DNA of 64,000 nt from Megaleporinus macrocephalus. Taxonomy: Eukaryota; Chordata; Actinopteri; Characiformes; Anostomidae. Position numbers and translations under genes: made by a program. The notes below the pieces were generated by a model that worked only from the letters and a program-made list of their open reading frames with translations, was not told the DNA's origin and ran no database searches. Location of the stretch: positions 33,683,488-33,747,487 of the forward strand of contig CM038704.1 of NCBI GenBank assembly GCA_021613375.1, given 5' to 3'. Positions 23,378 through 34,625 of this stretch are shown one piece after another. Positions within the stretch are counted from its first letter, which is position 1, and each line of letters opens with the position of its first letter.

Positions 23378-24412
23378 TTGTTCTTGGTTAAGGGAGTTAC
23401 CGTATGTGATCAGCATAAAAACATGATAAAAGCAATTCCTGATGCTTTGGAAGTGAAATCTGTGGCGGCTGAAGATTGTTTTTGTTCAAAGGATGCTCAC
23501 AATGGGCCTGGAGTGTTTATGGGAATTTCAGATTGTAACAAGTATATGATGAATATGGGTGAGTATAAATTTAAGACTATGGATCAGTTGCATAAGGTGG
23601 TTTTTCAGATACCACATTGTAGACGGAGTAGAGTTTTGATGGTGCAACATCAAAATATTCCTGGAAATGTGACTATAGGCAATTTTCAGGAAATTTGGTG
23701 GGTTTGTGGTGATAAATATTATATAAATATTTCTACCGTATGGATGGACAGGATGCTGTTATATGGCAACTTTAAAGCTTCCATGCAAGGTTTTTCCTAT
23801 CCAGAAGGGAGATGTCCCAGATGAGACTCAATCTAATGTTGTTTCTGGTAGTAGGAGAAAAAGGGAAATGGCACAATTTCATAAACTTGAGTCCTACCAT
23901 TGGAGGATAGGTTTAGGAGAGAAATGGGGTATAGGCTTATTTCCATGGTATGGTGTGACATTTTTGGCAGATCACATTGATAATATTACCTACACCCTAC
24001 AAGGTTTTGCAAATGAGACTATAAAAGGTTTTGAATATTTGACAATTAAACAGAAGAGTCACAGACTGACATTGTTGAAACATGACATAGCTCTTGATTA
24101 TCTTTTAATTAAACAAGGTGGTTTGTGTATGGAATAGGTTTGAACTTGACAGGAGATGCCTGTTATACTTTGATTCCTGATAGTACTGGCAATATGAATA
24201 GTGTTATAGATGCGTTGAAGAACATAAGGGATGGATTTGGTCCTTCGGCAGGAGCAGGATGGTCTGCAAATGCTTAGCTGTTGGAGAAATTTGGACTGTT
24301 GGGAGCAATGTTGGCTCAGGTTATGATAGCGGCTCTTGTATCTTTGTGTGTGATGTTCTGTTTTTGTACATTGTTGATGTGCGAAGACTATGTTGCTGAG
24401 ATCGAGTTGTGA
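23378..24412 (+). pseudogene. Retroviral env SU/TM relic
   Basis: Three overlapping or adjacent frames encode the second half of an envelope glycoprotein. They hold a WWVCGDKYY block near 23695 as in many fish retroviral SU proteins, a furin-type site SRRKRE near 23848-23865, a heptad-like region with the ISD-like LLKHDIALDYLL near 24075-24110, and a hydrophobic membrane anchor near 24300-24375. Frameshifts near 23800 and 24130 and a stop near 24277 break it. It cannot make a full protein as it stands. Confidence 0.75.
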
Positions 24413-25273
24413 TGCCTGGTAATTCAGTTCAGATGCCGTTACTACAAACGACTGACACTGACAATGATGAGGAAGTAGTAATGGAAGGTGAATTGGTGGA
24501 CAAGTATCCATGTTGATTATCTTATAGTATTATACATTTAGCATTTATTTTTTATCTTTCAGTTATTTAGTAGTAATGTAATTTATTTAAAGGGGGGAAA
24601 TGGAAAGGTGATTTATAATCTGGAATAATGTGAAAGTATGTTATTGTGAATTTCATATCACATATAAAGTGATAATCTATAATTAATATTTTAACCTGTA
24701 TTTGCTGTTTTTGCAAAAGATACTGGTTGGCTGTGTTTTTCCTTTCTCTTTAGGACAACATGAGGAAGACCACTGTAGAGGTGGTTGGCTGTTCAGATAT
24801 CTAAACATGGACAATAAGAATGGACTGGATGACTTTTGAATACAGACACTGTGCTACAATGCCTGGAGTCAACATGCTGTCGCTACGTCATGAAGAGTCG
24901 ATGCTGCTGAAGAGTCACAGTGTGCTATATGTTATGACACTTATCTATTTGCATAGTACTAGTTTTTATCTGTTATATTAAAATCTGTGATATTGGTAGA
25001 GTAGTTACAGTGTAATGCTAATCTTAGTAAAACATAACAGTCTTATTTAGTTTTTGAATGTACATTGCATGAGTAATACATAAATGTATAACATTTCTAC
25101 AAGTCCATTGGAGGGTTGGAGGGATTGTGAGAGATTTTTTTCCTGTCTAGATTGTTTGATGGATATTTTAGGAATGATAGCTGCCTGACAGGTTTTTGTT
25201 CTCACACTCTACAAAGTTATGTGATAGGAGGAATTGCTTCTTGTCATAATGTATCGGGACTCTTTTAAGTCCC
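24413..25273. other. Env to 3' LTR spacer
   Basis: About 860 bases between the env stop and the polypurine tract show no credible ORF. A purine tract at 24590-24603 (aaaggggggaaatg) resembles a second polypurine tract. Confidence 0.4.
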
Positions 25274-25790
25274 GAAGGGGGGAAATATGTGGTGTATTTT
25301 CTGTCGTATATGCTGTGTGAACATGTCTTTGTAAAAAACAAGGAAGAGGCCACAGGAAGCTCCTTTGTCTTTACTATTTTCCCTATTAGGAAAAGTACAT
25401 TCTCCCATACGTATGTTTGACAGCAACTGTGAGATATAATCTAGGGACCTCAGCTAAAAATGTGAGAACAGCCTTTTTAGTTTCGTGTTTTCAGCGTGTC
25501 ATGGATATAGTGTTCCATATGTTATTCCCTATATGTCTGGTTCAGAGGGACACACGTCATATACCTTTGACTGGGAAAAACAACTGGTGTATTTAAGTTA
25601 CAGAAGTCAGAGAAGCGGTCAAAGATCTCTTCAAGAAATCAACAGAGCATCGTTACAGAAGAATTCACTTCAATCGAAACCTACCTAAGTCCGGATAGTT
25701 ACAGTATATAGTCACATGCATTGCTCAGGTGATTTTGGCTCATTCTTTTAAACAAACTCTCATTAAATCCTGAAGGTTTAGATCACAGAT
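25274..25790 (+). mobile_element. Polypurine tract and 3' LTR of the endogenous retrovirus
   Basis: The tract gaaggggggaaata (25274-25287) abuts TGTGGTG at 25288, the expected start of a 3' LTR. A TATA-like gtgtatttaag lies near 25586 and an ATTAAA near 25763. The 3' boundary is placed near 25790 (tagatcaca) but is uncertain, because no matching 5' LTR is available in the window. A second purine tract (24590-24603) lies upstream after env. Confidence 0.6.
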
Positions 25791-26600
25791 ATGTTAATAA
25801 TGCTGCAGCTACCATGGCTGCCATAACTCAACACAACTCTGATTCTGTTTAAATTAACAGTTTGCTATGTTTAAAAAAGTGATTCTTGCCTTCTCCCACC
25901 TGCAAAACCTTACACTATATTTGCCTCCACCCACTTGCTTCATCCTTATGCTATGCCCATGCGCACCCACCTACTTTAGGCTAGAGGTGGTTCAATATCA
26001 GCTTTTAATGCCATAAGAAAATCTTGAGTATCTACCGATACAAATTCCAATCTGATAATGTCTTTTTCTCTCAACAACAAAGTTATTGATGATACATTTC
26101 TTTACGCACTTTGCTTAATTAATCATCAAAACACCATGCACAAACTTTTAAACAAATGTTCTACTACAATTAAGAAAGAAATACCAGCCCACAACTCAGT
26201 TATACAATACTGCTCTTTCTCTTTATTTAAGCAGGTGCACTCACAGAACTTTTAGCAGTATTTTGATTGATTGGTCAGCATCTTCAAACATACAAAATAT
26301 AATCTTTAAGTGCAGATTTGTGCAAAAGTTTAGTTAAGCATTTACTTGATAGTTTAGGCTAATAGATCATACTGAATTATACTGTGGCATGGCAGAGCAG
26401 CCTCTCGTTGCAATTTTTTAAAAAAGCTAGTTATTGTTACTGAAATCCATGACCCTTTTTAACATACCATGGTAAACATCACTTGCAGAAATAATCAGTC
26501 TCAATCAATTTCCATATTAAAAATTTATTGGGAAGAGCATGGATCTTTTGGCTTTAGCTTTTAATTTGAAATAAAAAAAGTTCAAATAACATTTCTTTAT
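25791..26600. other. Region without a supported gene
   Basis: AT-rich sequence with short incidental ORFs only. No repeat boundary or RNA gene was identified. Confidence 0.4.
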
Positions 26601-26608
26601 TACTGCAA

Positions 26609-28551
26609 CAGTGATGGATCTAGCGGTGGCCCCAGCTGAAATCTGATTGGCCCCCTGAAGTGCCCCTGTCCTGTCACTCATCTGTCCTTTGCCCAAGAGC
26701 GATGATCAGATTATAGGTTACTGCAATTCCATGCCCAAACACTATCGGCGCTAATGAGCCAAAAAGGAATGTCCAGCGTAAATAAAGCTTAGTGAAGAAG
26801 ATGATTTGCACGATTTTATGTAGGAAGTTTTTCTGTCTGTCCGCGTTCTGATGAGTTGGTTTAGTCATAAATCATTTACTCACAGCTGTCACGTAGTTTA
26901 GGTCTGACAAACATTAAATTAAGAAGCAAAACTAACATTAGTTAACAATAATGTTAACTGGGGCCCTACTTGTATTTAGACATGAACGTTATCATTTCGC
27001 TAATAATTGTAATGCGAATTCATGTACTTCTTTGTAATTTGCATTTGTGTGTTAACATTATAGTTATTGTTTGGCAGTGATAGAGAATATGAAAAGAAAG
27101 TCGCTGAAAATGAGCAGGGCGAGAGCAGCAGGAGACTGTAGACCAGAGGCTGGTCAGGAGCAAGGCAACTCCAGTCAGAGTCACTGTAGCTTTAACGTAG
27201 CCTAATGAAAGGATTATATGAAATTAGTCTTACCTTAAAAAATTTGTTGAAAGGCTGTTATGTTTTCAGCATTTTACTTTTTATTAGAACATCCCATAAA
27301 CTCTATTCTAGCTAATCATGTTAAGTGAAAAAACAGATTTTTATTTTCAGTGTGTCGATTCACAGCATGACTATTTGAGTTCACTGTAGAACTACTCATC
27401 TGAGCAACTAATTCCTCCCCTCTAGAGCCGCCAGAGTATGAAGCTTTTAGTTTTATGTTCACGTTTTCCATTCCACCTTAAAATGGCGCATACGTTAGAT
27501 TGATCTTTAGTAGATACGTGTTTTATGAGTTTTATACATTTCTTCTCATGTTGTGCAGACATTACAAACAACCCAAGTAAAACAAACCTGGATTCCTACT
27601 TGAATGTTCTGTTCCACCTTAAAAGCTGAAGACATTAAGTTCAAAGTGCCTAAAAAGCACATCTTCAGCCTGAAGCCTGTGTTGCCATAGCAGCATTTAA
27701 GGTGGAATGGTAAATTGCAACATCTTAATGTAAGTGATTCCCTGAAGGTAACAAAGTGTATTTAAGAAAGCTAGATAGCAGCTATTTACACGCAGCTCAT
27801 GCACCTAAGTGAAGACGCAAGCCACGTGACCCATAATTAGCGCGAGACAGGCGGACGAGAGGGATAATTACTAACCAGGAATGGTATGAACCACTTTAGT
27901 GGTGTGTGAAATCGTATTACAGGACTCTCCCAGACATGGATCCTGTAGATTTATTGTAATATTAAATGTTATAGGTTAGAAGGATATATAAATGTTTTGA
28001 CCCGCCCAAAATATTGTTTTCACCCCTTTTGGGGGTTAAGTTTTAATAATTACCTCATAATTCGCGCCCTGCTCCAGCCCCTCATCAGGTCATAAATAAT
28101 TTAGGGAGAGCAACAATAGTTGTTGTACTGTATGAAATGTCTGATATTGTTATCTTGAGAAATGGCACATAAGTTCACTAAATTCCTACACCTCATGGTG
28201 ATCAGACTTACCATAACTTTAATGTACTTTTTATTGGTTCATATGTCACCACATCTACCACAACTCACTTTTATATTTCAAGCTTTCAGTTCTTTCCTTC
28301 AGGTAATGTGGTCTTATATACAACATGGTTTCAGCTAAATACATGCGTATACTGCATACATGAGATTTTACTGAGTAAGCTTTTTTTTAAATTACATTCA
28401 AGTGATTGAACATGGTGTGACTGGTGAAATGTATACACCTTACCAAAACCGGAGATTGTGTGCAAAGATGTTGAACTAATACTTGGCCCCTCTGTAAATA
28501 TTGTGGCCCCTTGATGGCCCCTTACTAAGAAAAATTCTAGATCCGCCACTG
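26609..28551. mobile_element. hAT-type DNA transposon, non-autonomous, with perfect 8-bp duplication
   Basis: The left end reads CAGTGATGGATCTAG and the right end, reverse-complemented, CAGTGGCGGATCTAGA. These are hAT-style short terminal inverted repeats. TACTGCAA flanks both sides (26601-26608 and 28552-28559). The 1.94-kb interior has no transposase ORF but contains a smaller inverted-repeat element (27464-27714). The duplication length identifies the superfamily, and the subfamily is not known. Confidence 0.88.
27464..27714. mobile_element. Small inverted-repeat element (MITE) nested in the hAT element
   Basis: ttttccattccaccttaa (27464-27481) is matched at 17 of 18 positions by the reverse complement of 27697-27714. 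An internal extra copy of ttccaccttaaaa lies near 27612. There is no ORF in the 251 bp and no clear target duplication. Confidence 0.65.
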
Positions 28552-29071
28552 TACTGCAAGTACTTTATTATGCAAGTAGCCCATGGGGTTCTTAACCTTT
28601 ATTACAGCGCTCTTTTAGGAGTTACAAATATTTTGCTCCGCTCACCAAGCCGGCCCTCCCCTGACACACCGATATGCACAATAAAAAAATTACAGATCAA
28701 TAATCAGATATTAAGTCTAGTTACTGTATTCAAGTACAGAGTTCAATCAAGACCCTCCCTCAGTAACAAGCTCTCCCATTAGAAATCCTTAATCCTTAAT
28801 CTCTTCCATGGTCTGTAGGTGGAGCCATTCAGCCAGAGATTGTATGCACCCTAATCAAAATGATTTTCTCTATATTTGATAAGGTATATGTCTTGTATGG
28901 AGTCAAAATAAAGTCATAAAGATTTTGAGTTTGTAAAACAATAGTCACTGAAACTTGCAGCTGCGTTTAAACAACTACATGCTCGTAAAAATCCAAATCC
29001 ACAAATGAACTGGAATGTGCAAACTTAAAACGAAAAAGTAATATTATTAATAATTCAAATGTACAAATGTG

Positions 29072-30046
29072 GAAAAATATTTTAAATATATAAAAATATA
29101 TATATTTTTAATTTGTAGAAAAGATTTGCATTTGTAAATCCAATGTTGTGAATGTGTGAATCAGTACTGCTAAAAGTGTGGAGGTAAAAAATCCTCCCAT
29201 TCACCTTCTCTGTTACAAAACTCTTGCTGCAGTTACGAATTTTGACCGTTTTGAGGCTAATTTATGGACCAATAGGAAAGCTTAAGCGGGACCAATCAGA
29301 TTGCGAGGTTTGGTTAACCAATCAGACCACTGATTGCTGTATTCACATGATATACTGGCTAACTAGTGTCCTACAGTGTTTTTTTATACTGCAAAAGCTG
29401 ACCAAAGCTCAGCAAATGCCTGTGTTAGTTAACTAGCTAGTTAGCTAGCCTGCAGAACCAAAAGGGATCAAAAGATACATTCTGTCTGCCATTATACGAT
29501 AAGATAATTGAGCTGCATTGATATAAAAACGGGGGGAAACTATGGAGCAAAACATACGAGATCTCATACTATGTTAAAATTACCCTGTTGCTGCAGGCTG
29601 TTTATCTATCTAGCTAACGATGGTTAATTAATTGGCTACAGTTATCCAAAGCTAGCACAACAGCCAGTAGTATAAATAAAACCACTGCACAGAGCCGGCC
29701 TGTCATCTTCTTTAAAACCAACCTTTTGCAAAAGAAACATGAACTAGCATTGTATATGTGCCTGGCAGCACCATGACGGCGTTTGGGAGGCGTGTTCCAA
29801 CAGCACCAAATCTGTGGTCTGATTGGTTAACTAAACCTTGCAATCTGATTGGTCTAGGATAAGCTTTCCTATTGATTCGTGAATTGGCCGTCAAAACAGG
29901 GTCAAAATTCGCAACTGCAACAGAAGGTGAAGGATTTTTACCACTTTCAGTGGTACTGATTCACACATTCACAACATTGGATTTACAAATGCAAATCTTT
30001 TCTACAAATTAAAAAATATATATTTTTATATATTAAAATATTTTGA
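29072..30046. mobile_element. Foldback element with long terminal inverted repeats
   Basis: The arm 29072-29340 is matched, at high but imperfect identity, by the reverse complement of 29800-30046. Shared landmarks are aaaatattttaaatatat at the outer end, gatttgcatttgtaaatcca, tgaatgtgtgaatcagtac and ccaatcagattgc near the inner end. The roughly 450-base centre is not repeated and has no ORF. No target duplication is obvious. It looks like a long-TIR MITE or foldback element. Confidence 0.82.
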
Positions 30047-31206
30047 ACAACAGTGTTACGAACACAGCACATAAAGGTCAGAGTGTTGTAAAGCCGCCTT
30101 CCAAAGAAGAGTACCTGCGTCTATGGCTGAAGGCGCTAAATTTAAAACATCCACCCAAACCTCCATATGTCTGCTCTCACATTTTGTGGAGGGAAACCAG
30201 CACCAGAGCATCCTTATCCAGAGAAATGTCTCGGTTATGAAGCTCCGAGGAAGCAGACGCGTCAGGTGTTTACGAGTTAAGTAACTTTTTTTAAAGTAAC
30301 TTTTGCAGAGCAGACAGTGGTATTTTGTGTTACTGCAACACTGTTTAAATAGAGGACGCATTTGTCAAAAACTGCATCTATGAATGGGAAAAATATATGT
30401 ATATTTTTTCTATATCTAACAAATGGAATCTGGTTGAACTACTACTAAATTTCTAAGACTTCCAGAAGACCCAGAGTTACACTTTAAATCAAAACATGGT
30501 TGTTCGTTTCTCTAATTTGGTAATCTGACAAGTCAAGTTACAGTCAAGGTGTAAAATACAAATGCTCTAATAAACTGCTTGAACCCCCTGAATGTTAAAA
30601 GTTAAATACTAGTGGTCCCTAGAAATGATCTTATATGACATTATGCTGCCTATTGGGAATAGTAAACACATAAATACATATTCATATACATATAGTAAAC
30701 AGATAAATACACATTTCATTGTATATTTGGCTGTACAACCTCACAGGCCTTGGTTGTCATATATTAAGCTTAATAAAAGACATGTATTGAGAGACAGTTC
30801 TGGACTGCAGGCTGGCCAGTCTAGCACCTGCACTCTCTTATTATGTAATAATGCTGTGCACATGCAAAACGTGGCTTGGTGTTGTCTTGTTGAGACATAA
30901 AGGGCCAGTTGAAACTAAAAGCCAGTATATACTGCTCTAAAATGTGTCCAGCATTAATGATGATTTCATAGATGTGCAGATTACCCATTAATTCCCACCC
31001 CAGTATTATTCCATACCATAACAGTATTATTCCATACCAGTATTATACCATACCATAAGCTTGCTTTGTAATTTAACTTCTTTGGTTTGTAGAATACAAT
31101 GTCCATTATTTACATAAACATTTTTTAAGGCTGACTAATTACAAAACACAAAACGTAGCTTGGGTTTGTACTGTTTTAAATATACTTGAAATCTATTAAG
31201 TATATA
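30047..31206. other. Region without a supported gene
   Basis: No ORF resembling a protein family was found. Short repeats of ccataccagtattattcc occur near 31010-31060. Confidence 0.4.
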
Positions 31207-32415
31207 CAGGGGTTGGACAATGAAACTGACACACCCGTCATTTTAGTGTGGGAGGTTCCATGGCTAAATTAAACCAGTCTGGTGGCCAATCTTTATTAAT
31301 TGCACATTGCAGCAGTAAGAGCAGAGTGTGAAGGGTAAGAGCACAGTTTCGCTCAAAATATTGCAATGCACACAACATTATAGGTGACATACCAGAGTTG
31401 GTGCACCAAATTGTTGGTGCACGTCTTGCTGGCACATCTGTGACCAAGACAGCAAGTCTTTGTGATGTATCAAGAGCCACGGTATCCAGGGTAATGTCAG
31501 CATACCACTAAGAAGGACGAACCACATCCAACAGGATTAACTGTGGACGCAAGAGGAAGCTGTCTGAAAGGGATGTTCGGGTGCTAACCCGGATTGTATC
31601 CAAAAAACATAAAACCACGGCTACCCAAATCACAGCAGAATTAAATGTGCACCTCAACTCTCCTCTTTCCACCAGAACTGTCCGTCGGGAGCTCCACAGG
31701 GTCAATATACACGGCCAGGCTGCTATAACCAAACCTTTGGTCACTCGTGCCAATTCCACTGTGGACAATGTGAAACATGTATTGTTCTCTGATGAGTCCA
31801 CTTTTACTGTTTTCCCCACATCCGGGAGAGTTACGGTGTGGAGAAGCCCCAAAGAAGCATATCACCCAGACTGTTGCATGCCCAGAGTGAAGCATGGGGG
31901 TGGATCAGTGATGGTTTCGGCTGCCATATCATGGCATTCCCTTGGCCCAATACTTGTGCTAGATGGGCACGTCACTGCAAAGGACTACCGAACCATTGTG
32001 GAGGACCATGTGCATCCAATGGTTCAAATATTGTATCCTGAAGGCGGTGCCGTGTATCAGGATGACAATGCACCAATACACACAGCAAGACTGTGAAAGA
32101 TTGGTTTGATGATCATGAAAGTGAAGTTGAACATCTCCCATGGCCTGCACAGTCACCAGATCTAAATATTATTGAGCCACTTTGGGGTGTTTTGGAGGGT
32201 CAGGAAACATTTTCCTCCACCAGCATCACATAGTGACCTGGCCACTATCCTGCAAGACGAATGGCTTAAAATCCCTCTGACCACTGTGCAGGACTTGTAT
32301 ATGTCATTCCCAAGACAAATTGACGCTGTATTGGCCGCAAAAGGAGGCCCTACACCATACTAATAAATTATTGTGGTCTTAAACCCGGTGTTTATTTTTT
32401 ATTGTCCAACCCATG
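31207..32415 (+). mobile_element. Tc1-like transposon with TA duplication
   Basis: The left end CAGGGGTTGGACAATGAAAC and the right end (reverse complement CATGGGTTGGACAATAAAAA) are inverted repeats flanked by TA (31205-31206 and 32416-32417). The 1.2-kb length suits a Tc1 element slightly shortened by deletion. The transposase is encoded on the plus strand but is broken (see the separate entry). Confidence 0.93.
31581..32363 (+). pseudogene. Broken Tc1-like transposase
   Basis: The frame 31581-32096 contains the end of the helix-turn-helix region (TATQITAELN, STRTVRREL), the first catalytic Asp block (LFSDESTF) and the second (YQDDNAPIHTA). A frameshift near 32090 moves the third acidic block (SPDLNIIEPLWGVLE, near 32155-32200) to another frame, and the C-terminus runs to 32363 (QIDAVLAAKGGPTPY). 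Between TRANS and NVKHVLFSDES about 20 residues usually present are missing, so there is also an internal deletion. It is not functional. Confidence 0.9.
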
Positions 32416-32417
32416 TA

Positions 32418-34260
32418 AGTATAAAGTCTACAAATAACTGGTGCCATGTTATTTAGTTTACTGTCCTGAATAACTTTTTATGATTGATGTCAGAAATTGG
32501 ATTCCTTGTCTGGTATTTCAACTTATTAGGCAACTTCAAGTTGTTCAAATTATAGGTCCTCTTAGGTCCTCCTATTAAGAATGACAACTACAAAACCAAG
32601 ACTCTCTCTGGTCTGTGTTTAGCCTATGTAAGGTCTTTTGCCCTGATGGACCTGTATCAAAAATGGGCATGCTTTTATGATGTACATCACCAGATGAACT
32701 CAGGAATACTTTGACCTTTACAAATTCAAGTTAAGACTGCACTATACACAGCAGAAGCCATATGTTAAAAATGTACAGAAACACTGAATTATTTGGGCTC
32801 ATGCACATCTGAAAATTGATAGACTGATAGTGATAATGTGTAATGTAGTCTAACGAGTTAAAAAATGGATGCTGAGTATTAGTGGGTACCTTGCACATCT
32901 CTGAAAGCCCCATTAACATTAACAAACAAAGCTAATGTAACGCATGCTTCTGTTACAACTAAACTGTCACTTGAACTCGACATTGTCACAAAAAACATCA
33001 CTTTTATTTGAAACACTTAATGTATATTTACACTACAGCTGTGTCACAGTTTTCCCCTCTGATCATATGTTTCCTTGTTGTTTGTCCTTTGCTATGTGTT
33101 TTTGTTTTCCCCTGTTATTTGCTCTTTTGTTGTTGGCTCCTCCCTGCTCTGGCCACATGGTACCAGATACAAGGACTTTGTCTTGGTGAATGCACACATG
33201 TATGATATAACAGACATAACAGACCAGACAGGCATATAGACAAGTTATACAGATGAGGTATACAGACTAGTCAAAAATATTTCAGAAAAATAAAAATAAA
33301 TAATAAAATAAAAATAAATATTATTTGTGTGGTTTATACTTGTCAGTGATACCGACACAGCAATGATATAATAGTTAACATTAGTTATTGTAGTAGGTAG
33401 ATCAGTGTTGTTGCATGGACTGCCTGAAATGAAGAAAAGAACATTTTAATGTATATCTTAAATAATTTTGTAAACAACATTTTGTATTTAATAGCACATT
33501 TATTGTATGCTTGCTATATCACAGTTCATTGGTTAGGCACAAAGATAATAAGTGGAACCCTTCTGGCAAGCTTATAAGTGAATCTAGGTCACTACTTCAG
33601 TCCTAACACCCCACAGGGTAATGCACTTAAAACTGCAGACCTGGGTTAGCATATGGGCAATTTCCCACATCGACATACATATAATGTCTTGAAAAAAGAC
33701 TTTATTTATTTATCTATTTAAGGATCTATTTAGTCACAACCAAATACCATCAACCATACTGGAGATCATTAATTATTTCTAGGTTCAATAAAAATATGAA
33801 GCATTGTTTATTTAAAAAAACATTAGGTTACTCAGCCCTCAGAACTGAAATTTTATTAATGAGAATATTTTTCTATTAGACCATTTTGTGACAGACCTTA
33901 ACTGTAAAGCCAACGTGGTAACAAACAATAGTGTGTGACTTGAATATTAAAGTCACAGTGGTTAAAGATTATTGTCACATTTAATTCGGTCACAAACTGT
34001 AATATATCTAGTGAGAAAGTACAGAATTGTGAAAGTCACAGCAATTGTGAGACACAGCATCATGTTTTTATGAAATGTGCTAAAATGTACAATGTTCAGA
34101 AGGCTGATTTTTGTACAGGTATAATATCTGCCGGCAGCACTGAATTCTTTTACCAGTGCAGCTCTGCGTAAGGTTTAATTAATGTGGTATTAATGTAGGA
34201 TATCACATTTTACTTTCAGTTACCCTCACGTGTGGGTTGAAATTCTTATTTGTATAATTT
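32418..34260. other. Region without a supported gene
   Basis: No credible coding sequence. A T-rich segment near 33040-33200 resembles degraded LTR sequence but has no boundary. Confidence 0.35.
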
Positions 34261-34625
34261 TGTCACGGGGGTCTCAGCAGGATCGGACACAAACGCAGAG
34301 CTTTTAAAAATAAAGATTACTTTTAATAAACACGAACGTAAACGGAGGGTAAACAAAACGGGGTACATACACGGAGGAACAACTACGAGATAACCTAGAC
34401 AGATAACACAACATAACAAGATAATCCCAAGACATATCACGAAAATGACCAACAAACATTGGGTATATATACACACGGGCTAACAAGAGGGAACAGGTGA
34501 CGAGACTAAACATCGATGGGGAACAGGTGTGCGAGGCGGGGCAAGGGCGGAGACAGGGAGCACGTGACAAAACAGAAACACATGGACAGGACATAAACAA
34601 GGGCACATGGACGGGAGGCGTGACA
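34261..34625. mobile_element. Probable solo LTR (365 bp)
   Basis: The segment begins TGTCACGGGGG and ends GGGAGGCGTGACA, with flanks AATTT and GATTT (one mismatch in a possible 5-bp duplication). The interior has the repetitive 'cacatggacaggacataaac' style also seen in the LTRs at 41001 and 43347, which points to a related gypsy-type family. Confidence 0.65.

Larger units (their letters stand above)
20109..25790 (+). mobile_element. Endogenous retrovirus remnant: env region plus 3' LTR, interrupted by later insertions
   Basis: The order on the plus strand is: a glycoprotein-like frame (20109-21018), the L1 insertion (21019-22617), env continuing (22634-22699), a solo LTR (22700-23284), env SU/TM pieces (23285-24412), a polypurine tract (about 25274-25287) and a 3' LTR from 25288. 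No gag, pol or 5' LTR is recognised within the window, so the provirus is 5'-truncated or decayed. Env is broken by frameshifts (near 23375, 23800 and 24130) and stops (near 24277). Class is probably gamma/epsilon-like from the furin site and TM organisation, by inference. Confidence 0.75.
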
